Source: Leisingera aquimarina DSM 24565 (GTDB lineage: Bacteria; Pseudomonadota; Alphaproteobacteria; Rhodobacterales; Rhodobacteraceae). From it: a stretch of DNA of 64,000 nucleotides. Position 1 is the stretch's first letter. Every line of letters starts with the position of its first letter. The notes under the pieces were generated by a model. It searched no databases and was not told the DNA's origin. It saw nothing but the letters and a program-made list of their open reading frames with translations. The position numbers were made by a program, and so were the translations under genes. The DNA is taken from the NCBI RefSeq assembly GCF_000473165.1, contig NZ_KI421504.1, positions 124,001-188,000 of the forward strand, given 5' to 3'. This document shows, piece after piece, positions 16,398 to 24,427 of this stretch.

Positions 16398-16885
16398 AGC
16401 CCCAATTCCGACTGGATGAAATCCGCGATCTTTGCTGTACCGTTCAGATCGAACACCGGACGGTCCAGGTGCAGCGGCACGTCGCTGGCTACGGCCCGGA
16501 TGGTCTGGTCATCCGGCGCAATCAGCGGCTGGCCTGCGGCGGTTCTGTAAGCCTCGATCTTGGGGTGGGTTTCGCGCTTGAACCCCTCGACCAGGATTAA
16601 ATCCACAGGACGCAAGCGCGACAGCAGTTCCGTGAACGAAGGCTCCCCTGCCCCGCGCAGTTCCTGCATAATCGCAACGCGATTGGGTGAGGCCAGCACG
16701 ACTTCGGAGGCACCCGCTTGCCGGTGGCGGTAGCTGTCGGTGCCGGGCTGGTCGACGTCCGTTGCGTGATGGGCATGTTTCAGGGTCGAGACCGTCAGCC
16801 CGCGCGTGCAGAACTCGGCGACCAACCGCTCCATCAGCCCGGTCTTGCCGTTGTTCTTCCAGCCGGTGACGCCGTAGATCTTCAT
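16394..16885 (-). CDS. mobB: Molybdopterin-guanine dinucleotide biosynthesis protein B
   Basis: A 163-residue GTP-binding accessory protein of molybdopterin guanine dinucleotide synthesis. The P-loop is GWKNNGKTGLMERLV, and LILVEGFKRETHPKIE is the typical MobB motif. It overlaps mobA by four bases upstream and the moeA fusion by four bases downstream, so the three are translationally coupled. Confidence 0.95.
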   Translation of the reverse strand: MKIYGVTGWKNNGKTGLMERLVAEFCTRGLTVSTLKHAHHATDVDQPGTDSYRHRQAGASEVVLASPNRVAIMQELRGAGEPSFTELLSRLRPVDLILVEGFKRETHPKIEAYRTAAGQPLIAPDDQTIRAVASDVPLHLDRPVFDLNGTAKIADFIQSELGL

Positions 16886-17520
16886 TTCAGCAGCGCCTCG
16901 GCCTTTGCCAGATCCTCTGGGGTGTTGATGTTGAAGAACGGGTCAAAGGGATCGGCCTCGAACAGCGCCTCGCGGCCGCCATGCTGGTCGGTCCACATGA
17001 CCACCTTGCGCAAGCCCCCCTGTAGTGCCGCGCGCAGGTCGCCGCGCAGGGCGACGGGCCAGAGGCCGAAGGCCGGATGCCGGTTGATGCGCTTGCCGCC
17101 GCCGGACTTCAGCGCTTCCTCGCCGGTGCGCGGCGTAGTGGCGAGGACCAGCGGCTGCGCCATGCCCTCGGATGCGGCAGTCAGGCGGGCGACCAGATCC
17201 TGCGGGAAGAAGGGCGTATCGGCGGCGGCTGTGACGATGGAGTCCGCGCCCTGCTCTGCCGCCCAGTCGAGGCCCGCCAGGACACCTGCCAGAGGGCCGG
17301 CAAAGCCCGCGATCGAGTCGGCAATAACCGGCAAGCCCAGATCGGTAAATCGCACCGGATCGCCATTGGCGTTGAGCGCCAGGCCAGAGACCTGCGGCGA
17401 CAGACGGTCCACCACGCGGGACAGCAGGCTCTGGCCGCCGACCTGCAGCCGCCCCTTGTCGCCGCCGCCCATCCGGGTGGCGAGGCCGCCTGCGAGGATT
17501 ACGCCGAGAGGTTTGGTCAT
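16882..17520 (-). CDS. mobA: Molybdenum cofactor guanylyltransferase
   Basis: Transfers GMP from GTP to Mo-molybdopterin to form the guanine dinucleotide cofactor used by enzymes of the DMSO reductase family. It has 212 residues. The nucleotide-binding N-terminus is GVILAGGLATRMGGGDKGRL, and the C-terminal motif is FFNINTPEDLAKAE. It lies between a YcxB-like gene upstream and mobB downstream, each overlapping by four bases. Confidence 0.96.
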   Translation of the reverse strand: MTKPLGVILAGGLATRMGGGDKGRLQVGGQSLLSRVVDRLSPQVSGLALNANGDPVRFTDLGLPVIADSIAGFAGPLAGVLAGLDWAAEQGADSIVTAAADTPFFPQDLVARLTAASEGMAQPLVLATTPRTGEEALKSGGGKRINRHPAFGLWPVALRGDLRAALQGGLRKVVMWTDQHGGREALFEADPFDPFFNINTPEDLAKAEALLK

Positions 17521-18059
17521 TTAGCAGCAACCCATTCTTCTATTCTCTTTCGAAAGTCGTCTGAGGACATACCTTCCGGCAAAGCATCGTCAGGGATCGG
17601 TAAAAAGCCGGGCCCATAGATGACTCCCGTTCCGCCATCGAGTTCAATAGCACCATCAACGCCGAGCCACGACAATCGGTATTGCTCAATGTCGTTGCAG
17701 TAACTTATCCCCTCAGAACTGAAGGTTGTGTGCGTTGTACCGCGCTTGACTTCGATTTCTGCTGCACGCTTAGATATTTGGCGTTCCGTCCAAAAGATGA
17801 GCGCCCACAAAGCCACTCCGACAAAGAACATACCCGCAAAAAATCCAAGGGCTGCAAAATGAGCTTTGGTCTCGGCTTGCACAGCCTGAACAAAAACGAC
17901 CAACAGTACGAACACCACGATCCAGTACGCGATATTTCCGATAGTTCTAAGGTATTTGAGGGATCGATTTGATTTCGTGAAATAGGCCGCTCTTTGCCCC
18001 ACTGCTGAGCTATAGAGTTCTTGAGACACTCGATAGCTCAAGGTGATTTCTGCCTTCAC
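17517..18059 (-). CDS. YcxB-like membrane protein
   Basis: A 180-residue protein with two membrane segments (around NIAYWIVVFVLLVVFVQAV and AALGFFAGMFFVGVALWALI) and a C-terminal globular part resembling the YcxB-like domain (TTFSSEGISYCNDIEQYRLSW). Function unknown. It starts with GTG overlapping the fdhD stop (GTGA), and its stop overlaps the mobA start (ATGA), so it is embedded in the Moco operon. By my count bases 17581-17760 are about 50% GC, lower than neighbouring genes, which suggests later acquisition. Confidence 0.75.
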   Translation of the reverse strand: MKAEITLSYRVSQELYSSAVGQRAAYFTKSNRSLKYLRTIGNIAYWIVVFVLLVVFVQAVQAETKAHFAALGFFAGMFFVGVALWALIFWTERQISKRAAEIEVKRGTTHTTFSSEGISYCNDIEQYRLSWLGVDGAIELDGGTGVIYGPGFLPIPDDALPEGMSSDDFRKRIEEWVAAK

Positions 18060-18931
18060 CTATCCGCTCCCTTTCTTCGCAGCCTGTTATCCTCAACCGG
18101 CACGCTAGCCGGATCAACGTCACGCACCAGCCGCTCCTCGCCCGACAGGCAGATGAACCGCTGGCCGCGCATCCGGCCGATGAGGGTGAGGCCAACCTCG
18201 CGGGCGATCTCCACGCCCCAGGCGGTGAAGCCCGAGCGCGACGCCAGCACCGGGATGCCCATCATCGCGGTCTTGATCACCATCTCGGAGGTCAGCCGCC
18301 CGGTGGTGTAAAGGATCTTGTCCGCGGCCCCGGCTTGCTCCGACAGCATCCAGCCGGCGATCTTGTCCACCGCGTTGTGGCGACCGACGTCCTCCATATA
18401 GACCAGCGGACGGTCCTGCCGGCACAGAACAGTCCCGTGGATGGCGCCGGCCTCAAGGTACAAGGAAGGTGTGCGGTTGATCTTATGCGCCAGCGTGTAG
18501 AGCCAGGAGGTCTTCACTTGCACCTCAGGCAGGCGCACGTCCTCCAGCCCCTCCATCATGTCGCCAAAGACGGTGCCCACGGCGCAGCCTGAGGTGCGGG
18601 TCTTTTTCTTCAGCTTTTCTTCATGGCTCGTTTCCACTGCAGTGCGGACCACCACGGTTTCCAGATCCTCGTCATATTCGACGCGGGTGACCTCATCCCC
18701 GTCCTGCAGCATCCGCTGATTGCGCAGGAATCCTAGCGCCAGGTATTCCGGGTAATCGCCGATCGTCATTGCGGTGACGATTTCCTGGGAATTCAGGAAG
18801 ATGGTCAGCGGGCGCTCCTCGACCACTGAGATGTCGCTGGCTTCGCCATTCTGATCAACACCGGTGACAGCGCGGGTCAGCCGCGGGTCTGCGACACCGG
18901 GGGCAATCAGATATTCTGACGTGATATCCAT
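18056..18931 (-). CDS. fdhD: Formate dehydrogenase accessory sulfurtransferase FdhD
   Basis: Delivers sulfur from a cysteine desulfurase to the molybdenum cofactor of formate dehydrogenases. About 291 residues from the ATG at 18931; a GTG at 18958 and an ATG at 18946 are alternatives. Family motifs seen are VEERPLTIFLNSQE, LALGFLRNQ, VYMEDVGRHNAVDKI and TGRLTSEMV. The loop usually holding CxxC reads SGCAVGTVFG, with one cysteine. It is first of the leftward Moco operon and divergent from azlC. No formate dehydrogenase lies in the window. Confidence 0.92.
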   Translation of the reverse strand: MDITSEYLIAPGVADPRLTRAVTGVDQNGEASDISVVEERPLTIFLNSQEIVTAMTIGDYPEYLALGFLRNQRMLQDGDEVTRVEYDEDLETVVVRTAVETSHEEKLKKKTRTSGCAVGTVFGDMMEGLEDVRLPEVQVKTSWLYTLAHKINRTPSLYLEAGAIHGTVLCRQDRPLVYMEDVGRHNAVDKIAGWMLSEQAGAADKILYTTGRLTSEMVIKTAMMGIPVLASRSGFTAWGVEIAREVGLTLIGRMRGQRFICLSGEERLVRDVDPASVPVEDNRLRRKGADR

Positions 18932-18995
18932 ACTCACCAATTGCATTCCTTCTGCCACCGCCGTAGGCCGGTTGCACGCAATCTAGGACGTGCAG

Positions 18996-19724
18996 ATGGC
19001 AATCACCACCACCAAATCGGCCTTCTGGAAGGGGTTTCGCGACAGCGCGCCGTTTCTGTTCATGGCCTCGCCCTTTGGTTTCCTGTTCGGGGTGCTTGCG
19101 GCGGAGGCCGGGCTGATTGTGCCGGAGGCCTTTGCCTTCTCATTGACGGTCTTTGCAGGCGCCGCCCAGTTCACCGCGCTGCAGCTGATGCAGGAGAACG
19201 CACCGCTGATCATCATCCTGATTTCGGCGCTGGCTGTGAACCTGCGGATGGCGATGTATTCGGCCTCGCTGACACCGTACTTGGGTGATGCGCCGATGTG
19301 GCAGCGGGCGATTGCCGCCTATTTCATCGTCGATCAGTCCTATGCGCTGTCGGTCGTGCAGTTCGAACAAGAGCCGGAGATGCCGCTGGCGCATCGGGTG
19401 GCCTACTTCTTTGGCACCAACGGCCTGATCACCCCGGCTTGGGTCATTGCCACCGCGCTGGGGGCGCTGGTTGGCACCCGTATCCCGGAGAGCTGGGGCG
19501 TGGACTTCGTGCTGCCGCTTGCGTTTCTGGCAATGATCGGACCGATGCTGCGCACGCCTGCGCATGTGGCGGCCTGTTTCGTGGCGGTGGCTGCATCGCT
19601 GCCGGCCGCCGCCCTGCCTTATAATCTGGGGCTGATCGTAGCCGGGATTGCGGGCATGATCGCAGGTGCGCAAGCGGAACTGTGGCTGGAGCGGCAGAAT
19701 ATCAAAACAGAGGGCACGAAATGA
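18996..19724 (+). CDS. azlC: Branched-chain amino acid exporter subunit AzlC
   Basis: The large membrane subunit of the AzlCD exporter, with 242 residues and about seven or eight hydrophobic segments. Typical motifs are FLFMASPFGFLFGVLAAEAG, FAGAAQFTALQLM and NLRMAMYSASL. The ATG at 18996 has AGGACG upstream; a GTG two codons earlier is possible. Its stop overlaps the azlD start (ATGA). Known AzlCD proteins move branched-chain amino acids or azaleucine; the substrate here is inferred from family. Confidence 0.92.
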   Translation: MAITTTKSAFWKGFRDSAPFLFMASPFGFLFGVLAAEAGLIVPEAFAFSLTVFAGAAQFTALQLMQENAPLIIILISALAVNLRMAMYSASLTPYLGDAPMWQRAIAAYFIVDQSYALSVVQFEQEPEMPLAHRVAYFFGTNGLITPAWVIATALGALVGTRIPESWGVDFVLPLAFLAMIGPMLRTPAHVAACFVAVAASLPAAALPYNLGLIVAGIAGMIAGAQAELWLERQNIKTEGTK

Positions 19725-20050
19725 GCGGTACACCCAGCCCCATCTTGTGGATCGTGATCCTGGGGCTTGCCCTGGGCAGCTATGCCCTGCGGTTTGCCTT
19801 CATCGGCTTTATGGGTGGCAAGCCGATTGCACCCTGGCTGATGCGGCATCTGCGCTACACGGCGGTGGCGATCATCCCGGCGCTGGTTGCGCCGCTGGTG
19901 GTCTGGCCCGCGCCAACGGGCGGCGACCCCAGCGCAATGCATTTTGCAGCCGCTGCCGCGACTTTTGCCGTCGGCTATCTGACACGGAATGTGCTTCTGG
20001 GCCTGGGCACCGGCGGGCTGTCGCTGCTGCTGTTGTACCTCGCCGCCTGA
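19721..20050 (+). CDS. azlD: Branched-chain amino acid exporter subunit AzlD
   Basis: A 109-residue membrane protein with about four hydrophobic segments and the AzlD signature LRYTAVAIIPALVAPL. It starts inside the azlC stop codon and works with it as the small subunit. It ends 40 bases before the convergent lipoprotein gene. Confidence 0.92.
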   Translation: MSGTPSPILWIVILGLALGSYALRFAFIGFMGGKPIAPWLMRHLRYTAVAIIPALVAPLVVWPAPTGGDPSAMHFAAAAATFAVGYLTRNVLLGLGTGGLSLLLLYLAA

Positions 20051-20090
20051 CGCTCGCCCGACGCTTTCGGCTTGTTCCCGGGCGGAAGGG

Positions 20091-20708
20091 TTACTCAGCA
20101 GCGTTCAGCGCGGCGTCGCTCTTGGTGATGCCCGCCTGCAGATCGGCGCTGTCATTTTCGTAGTAGCGTTCCGTCACCACCCCCGGCAGCTGGCCGAACT
20201 GGGCGGACAGTTTTTCCGGGTAGAAGGTGCGGTCCAGGTTTTCGAAGCCGGGGATCTGCTGAAGGATGCCGATAGTGGCCTGCGCGCAGTAGGCCCCCGG
20301 CACGCGGCCGTTGGTCACTGCCAGCTGATAGGCTTTCTGAGCCTGCTCCGGCGTCACCTCAACCCGCTGCACCACCACATGGAAGGTGCTGCGCGCATGA
20401 GCGCCCCGGTAAGCTTTCTCGACTGCCGGGGTGATGCCGAAAAGGACGTCGTTCCGCTCCGGCACGACCGATGCGTAAAACGAGCCTGCGGGATCGAAGA
20501 TCACCCGTTCCGACGCGTTGATCATCAGCGACGCGTGCCCGCCCCGCCCGGTGCGATTGTTGATCATCGTGTAGAGGGTGAGCGTCGCGGGGCCGGGTTG
20601 GCGGTAGGCCACCTTGGCCAGGGTTTCGGCATCCGCATTGGGCTGCTGCGGCGCCGCGCAGCCCGCAAGCGCGAGCAGAACCGCGCCAAGGCACAGCAGA
20701 TTACGCAA
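20091..20708 (-). CDS. Putative lipoprotein of unknown function
   Basis: A 205-residue protein with a lipoprotein signal: MRNLLCLGAVLLALAGC, the lipobox LAGC giving a mature N-terminal cysteine at residue 17. The middle contains TRTG-like NNRTGRGGHASLMINAS and FDPAGSFYAS, and conserved Cys in GAYCAQATIGILQQ. The HASLMI and CAQ pattern resembles NlpC/P60-like papain-fold proteins, but I cannot confirm that. It lies 24 bases downstream of the small cytochrome oxidase gene, on the same strand. Confidence 0.75.
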   Translation of the reverse strand: MRNLLCLGAVLLALAGCAAPQQPNADAETLAKVAYRQPGPATLTLYTMINNRTGRGGHASLMINASERVIFDPAGSFYASVVPERNDVLFGITPAVEKAYRGAHARSTFHVVVQRVEVTPEQAQKAYQLAVTNGRVPGAYCAQATIGILQQIPGFENLDRTFYPEKLSAQFGQLPGVVTERYYENDSADLQAGITKSDAALNAAE

Positions 20709-20732
20709 GGCGCGTGCTCCTTGGACCGGAAA

Positions 20733-20867
20733 TCAGGTGGCGAAAACCGCCAGGAACAGCGCGAAGACGATCAGGGCAATGCAGGAGCGGGTAATAAAGG
20801 TCAGAAAGCCGGTATAGACTTTTTCCTGAACCGCGGTGTCCATGGTGCCGTGCTGATGTTCAGCCAT
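20733..20867 (-). CDS. aa3-type cytochrome c oxidase subunit IV
   Basis: A 44-residue single-span membrane protein, MAEHQHGTMDTAVQEKVYTG then one hydrophobic helix (FLTFITRSCIALIVFALFLA). This is the small bacterial subunit IV that packs against the aa3 cytochrome c oxidase core in Rhodobacter and Paracoccus. A GAGGAA ribosome site precedes the ATG. The catalytic subunits are not in the window, so it is encoded apart from them, followed by a lipoprotein gene. Confidence 0.85.
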   Translation of the reverse strand: MAEHQHGTMDTAVQEKVYTGFLTFITRSCIALIVFALFLAVFAT

Positions 20868-21053
20868 GTGAGTTATTCCTCAATTCACGTGCATTTTCTT
20901 AGTGATTACTGGATTTGCAATCCTCTGTCACCACGTCAATCGCGCGCATCTGTCAGAAATACGCGGTGTGTTCCTCAGCATCGCCAGCAAACCAGGCCCC
21001 CGTCCGGGCCGGCACCGGAGCTGAACCGAATCGCCCGGCGCCCAGTCCGGAAC

Positions 21054-21506
21054 TTATTCCTGCTCCAGATCTGAAGCGAGCCGGAAGCCGATCCGGTTGG
21101 CCGGGGCTTCTTCCTGCGCCTTGGGCACCGCCCGCAGCATCACGTTGAGCTGGCTGACATGCTGCACCAGCTGGGTGCGGGCGCCGGGGCCTTCGCTGCC
21201 ATAAAAGGTGATGATGTCGGGATCGTAATAGCCCATTCCTTCGATCCTTAGCACCCCTGCATTGCCGCCGGCAAAGCCCATCGCAACCTCGTGTTCGGCG
21301 TCCAGCTGTTGTTCGAAATTCTGGATATAAAGAATCAGCCGCTCATACGCCCAGCGCGCCGGGCTCTTGGCCGCATCCTGCTTTTGCAACTTTTCCGGAA
21401 CCTTGCGCAGGCCTGCACAGGCCTCGGGATCGGCATGAACCTCATGCACGCAGGGCAGAACCGCTGCCTCTGCCGCCTCGGCGCTGGTCGAAATCTCGTC
21501 GCTCAT
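21054..21506 (-). CDS. DUF6173-like family protein
   Basis: A 150-residue soluble protein starting MSDEISTSAEAAEAA, with a helical core RWAYERLILYIQNFEQQLDA and a beta-rich C-terminal half (GMGYYDPDIITFYGSEG). This matches what I recall of DUF6173, a family without known function. The start at 21506 is favoured over an upstream start at 21566, which would run into the hydrolase gene. It lies 25 bases downstream of that hydrolase and is probably in its operon. Confidence 0.75.
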   Translation of the reverse strand: MSDEISTSAEAAEAAVLPCVHEVHADPEACAGLRKVPEKLQKQDAAKSPARWAYERLILYIQNFEQQLDAEHEVAMGFAGGNAGVLRIEGMGYYDPDIITFYGSEGPGARTQLVQHVSQLNVMLRAVPKAQEEAPANRIGFRLASDLEQE

Positions 21507-21531
21507 GGTGTCTCCCCTCTTGCGGGGCGCG

Positions 21532-22578
21532 TCACCCCTTGCGCTGATAGAGCCAAGCGCCGTCATCGCGTTTCCAGCGGTCGACCTGGCCGGTGTGGTA
21601 CAGATGATTTACATGAGCCACCGCCTCGACCAGCGCAAGCCCGTACTCGCCTTCGCCGATTGTGCGCTTGAACAGCGGTGCAAAGCAATCGGCGGCAGTC
21701 TGCGGCACGCAAAGGTGATCCATCAGCCGCTCCAGCGCGCCGTGGTGGTTGCCAATCAGCTGCTGCATCCGCAACGGCAGCCGGGTGAACGGCAGCTTGT
21801 GCCCGCCCAAGGCCAGATGATCGGGCCGCGCCAGTTTCGACAGGCGTTCGCAGGCCTCCAGCCATTCGCCCAAAGGATCCGCCATCGGCTCAGTCGCGTA
21901 AACGCCGATGTTGGGGCTGATGGTTGACAGGATCTGATCGCCGGTGATCACCAGATTGTCATCGCGGCTCCAGAAGGTCGCGTGCTCAGGCGCGTGGCCG
22001 TTGCCGATGTGCATATCCCAGTCGCGCCCGCCCATGCGGATCGCATCCCCCTGTTTGATGCGGGTGAAGCCCAGCGGCATCGGGTGCACCGTGTCGGCAA
22101 AATTAAAGGGCCGGTCGCTGGCGCGTTTTTCATAAAACGCCTTGTCCATACCCGCACTGCGGTAATAGGCCAGTGTTTCCTCAGGCCAGGCCTCCTGCAC
22201 GTCCAGGGTCAGCATCCGGGCAAACAGCCAGGCGGTGCGGGTGGTGACCAGCTCGGCGCCGTGTTCGCTCTGAAACCAGCCGGCCAGGCCGATGTGGTCC
22301 GGGTGGTGATGGGTGCCGACAACGCGTGTCACCGGTTTGCCCTTCAAAGGTCCCGCCATCAGGCTTTCCCAGATCGCGCGGCTTTTACGGGTGTTGAACC
22401 CGGTATCGATCACCGTCCAGCCGTCACCGTCATCCAGCGCATAGACATTGACGTGGTCGAGCTTCATCGGCAGCGGCTGGCGCATCCAAAGGACGCCTTC
22501 TGCCACTTCAATGGCTTCGCCCTGTGCGGGCGGTTCTTCCCACGGGGTGCGGGGCGAGACGTCGGGGATATCAGTCAC
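21532..22578 (-). CDS. Metallo-beta-lactamase-fold hydrolase
   Basis: A 348-residue protein of the MBL superfamily, with the zinc-binding motif VGTHHHPDHIGLAGW, further ligands in IGNGHAPEHA and VITGDQIL, and ALGGHKLPF near the end. The C-terminal part resembles the helical tail of LACTB2/glyoxalase II-like hydrolases. It starts three bases after the acyl-CoA dehydrogenase stop, so it may act on a thioester or product of the same pathway. The substrate is unknown. Confidence 0.88.
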   Translation of the reverse strand: MTDIPDVSPRTPWEEPPAQGEAIEVAEGVLWMRQPLPMKLDHVNVYALDDGDGWTVIDTGFNTRKSRAIWESLMAGPLKGKPVTRVVGTHHHPDHIGLAGWFQSEHGAELVTTRTAWLFARMLTLDVQEAWPEETLAYYRSAGMDKAFYEKRASDRPFNFADTVHPMPLGFTRIKQGDAIRMGGRDWDMHIGNGHAPEHATFWSRDDNLVITGDQILSTISPNIGVYATEPMADPLGEWLEACERLSKLARPDHLALGGHKLPFTRLPLRMQQLIGNHHGALERLMDHLCVPQTAADCFAPLFKRTIGEGEYGLALVEAVAHVNHLYHTGQVDRWKRDDGAWLYQRKG

Positions 22579-22581
22579 AGA

Positions 22582-24285
22582 TCAACCTGCCAGTTCTTCG
22601 AGGCTGAGGGCAAAGGTGCCCGCAGCGCCAGCCTGTGCATGGGCCAGCAGGCTGGCATGTTCGGGCAGCATCCGGGTGATATAGAACCGCGCCAGTTTTT
22701 CGCGCGGACCGCCCTGGTCCGCCATTGCCGCGGCCAGATGGTAGTGCCCGCCCAGCACCCGGGCAAAGGCCCGCAAATACGGCACCGAACCGGCAAAGCG
22801 GTCCTGCATATCCTGTTGGGATACCAGCCATTCGGTGGCCTCCCGCAGGCTCTCGCAGGCCTGCCAGACGGATTCAGCCATGTTCGGATGGGTGGCGCGG
22901 GCACGTTCGGCCTGCTCCTCAATCTCGTCAATCAGGCCAAAGGCCATCTCGCCGCCATCCATCATCTTGCGCGCGACCAAGTCCATCGACTGGATGCCGT
23001 TGGTACCCTCGTAGATCGCGGTCACCCGCACGTCGCGGCAGTACTGCGCGGCGCCGGATTCCTCGATAAAGCCCATGCCGCCGTGCACCTGCACCCCGGT
23101 CTCAGACACCCGGATGCCGGTGTCAGTGCCAAAGGCCTTGGCAATTGGTGTCAGAAAGGCCGCGCGCTCCGCCCAGCCGCTGTCGCCAGTGGCAGTCTGC
23201 ATATCGATCGCCTGCGCACAGGCCAAAAGGATCGCGCGGGAGGCAAACAGATCCGCCTTCATCTCCATCAGCATCCGGCGCACATCGGCGTGGTCGGCAA
23301 TGAAGCCGCTGGCGGTGCGGCCCTGCTTGCGCTCCAGCGCATAAGCCAGCGCGTGCTGATAGGCGCCTTCGCCCGCACCAACACCCTGCCCGCCCACGCC
23401 AAGCCGGGCGTTGTTCATCATGGTGAACATCGCCGCCATGCCGCCATGCTCCTCGCCGACCAGCCAGCCAGTGGCGCCGTCATATTGCATCACGCAGGTG
23501 GGGGAGCCGTGCAGGCCCATTTTGTGTTCCAGGCTGACGACCTTGAGGCCATTCGCTTTGCCCGGATTGCCATCTGCATCTGGCAAGAGCTTCGGCACCA
23601 GAAACAAAGAAATCCCTTTGGTCCCCGGCACCCCGTCCGGCAACCGCGCCAGCACCAAGTGGCAGATATTGCCGCAGAAATCATTGTCGCCCCAGGAAAT
23701 GAAGATCTTCTGGCCGCTGACCGCATAGGTGCCATCGCCATTCGGTACTGCCTTGGAGCTGAGCGCGCCTACATCCGAACCGGCCTGCGGCTCTGTCAGG
23801 TTCATGGTGCCGGACCACTCGCCCGAAATCAGCTTGGGCAGGTACAGGTCCTTGATCGCATCCGAAGCATGATGCTCCAGCGCCTCGATCTGGCCCTGGC
23901 TCATCAGCGGCGCTAGCTGCAGCGACAGGCAGGCGCCCGCCATCATCTCGTTCACCGCGGTGGCGACGGTCAGCGGCAACCCCATGCCGCCATGGTCCTC
24001 CGGCGCGCTCATGCCGATCCAGCCGCCCTCTGCGATAGCCCTGAACCCATCGCCAAAACCGGGCGAGGTCCGCAGCACGCCGTTTTCCAGATAGGCGGGG
24101 GTCAGATCGCCGTTCCGCTGCAAAGGGGCCATCACCTCGCCGCACATCTTGCCTGCCTCGTTAAGGATGGCGCTCACCACATCCGATGTGGCCTCGGCAA
24201 AGCGGCCTGTGGCCGGGATGGCATCATAGCCGACAACATGGTTCAACAGAAACTCATACTCGGAAACGGGGGCACGGAAGGTCAT
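22582..24285 (-). CDS. Acyl-CoA dehydrogenase, DmdC-like
   Basis: A 567-residue long-form acyl-CoA dehydrogenase starting MTFRAPVSEYEFLLNHVVGY. It has the N-terminal domain, FAD-binding middle domain (MNLTEPQAGSDVGALSSKA, IFISWGDND) and catalytic C-terminal region (IYEGTNGIQSMDLVARK). This long type includes 3-methylmercaptopropionyl-CoA dehydrogenase (DmdC) of the DMSP demethylation pathway in roseobacters, but also fatty acyl-CoA paralogues. No dmdA, dmdB or dmdD is nearby, so the substrate remains open. It transfers electrons to ETF and then the ETF-QO at 9.5 kb. Confidence 0.88.
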   Translation of the reverse strand: MTFRAPVSEYEFLLNHVVGYDAIPATGRFAEATSDVVSAILNEAGKMCGEVMAPLQRNGDLTPAYLENGVLRTSPGFGDGFRAIAEGGWIGMSAPEDHGGMGLPLTVATAVNEMMAGACLSLQLAPLMSQGQIEALEHHASDAIKDLYLPKLISGEWSGTMNLTEPQAGSDVGALSSKAVPNGDGTYAVSGQKIFISWGDNDFCGNICHLVLARLPDGVPGTKGISLFLVPKLLPDADGNPGKANGLKVVSLEHKMGLHGSPTCVMQYDGATGWLVGEEHGGMAAMFTMMNNARLGVGGQGVGAGEGAYQHALAYALERKQGRTASGFIADHADVRRMLMEMKADLFASRAILLACAQAIDMQTATGDSGWAERAAFLTPIAKAFGTDTGIRVSETGVQVHGGMGFIEESGAAQYCRDVRVTAIYEGTNGIQSMDLVARKMMDGGEMAFGLIDEIEEQAERARATHPNMAESVWQACESLREATEWLVSQQDMQDRFAGSVPYLRAFARVLGGHYHLAAAMADQGGPREKLARFYITRMLPEHASLLAHAQAGAAGTFALSLEELAG

Positions 24286-24372
24286 GGGCGTCCTCTGGCG
24301 GTCTTTTAAGGGGCGTCCTGGCACGGGTAGCCTTGGCTTCCCGGCACGGGCCTATTATGGTCGTTGGCTTGA

Positions 24373-24388
24373 CCGATTACCTAATCGG
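24373..24388. promoter_or_regulatory. Perfect palindrome between acyl-CoA dehydrogenase and Sua5 genes
   Basis: CCGATTA-CC-TAATCGG is a perfect inverted repeat with seven-base arms. It lies 88 bases upstream of the acyl-CoA dehydrogenase start and 40 bases upstream of the Sua5 start, the only palindrome I see in this divergent gap. It has the form of a TetR-type operator, but no regulator gene is adjacent. Confidence 0.45.
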
Positions 24389-24427
24389 ACGCTCATTTCA
24401 ATCAACCAAAACGCCGCGTCACCCGGA

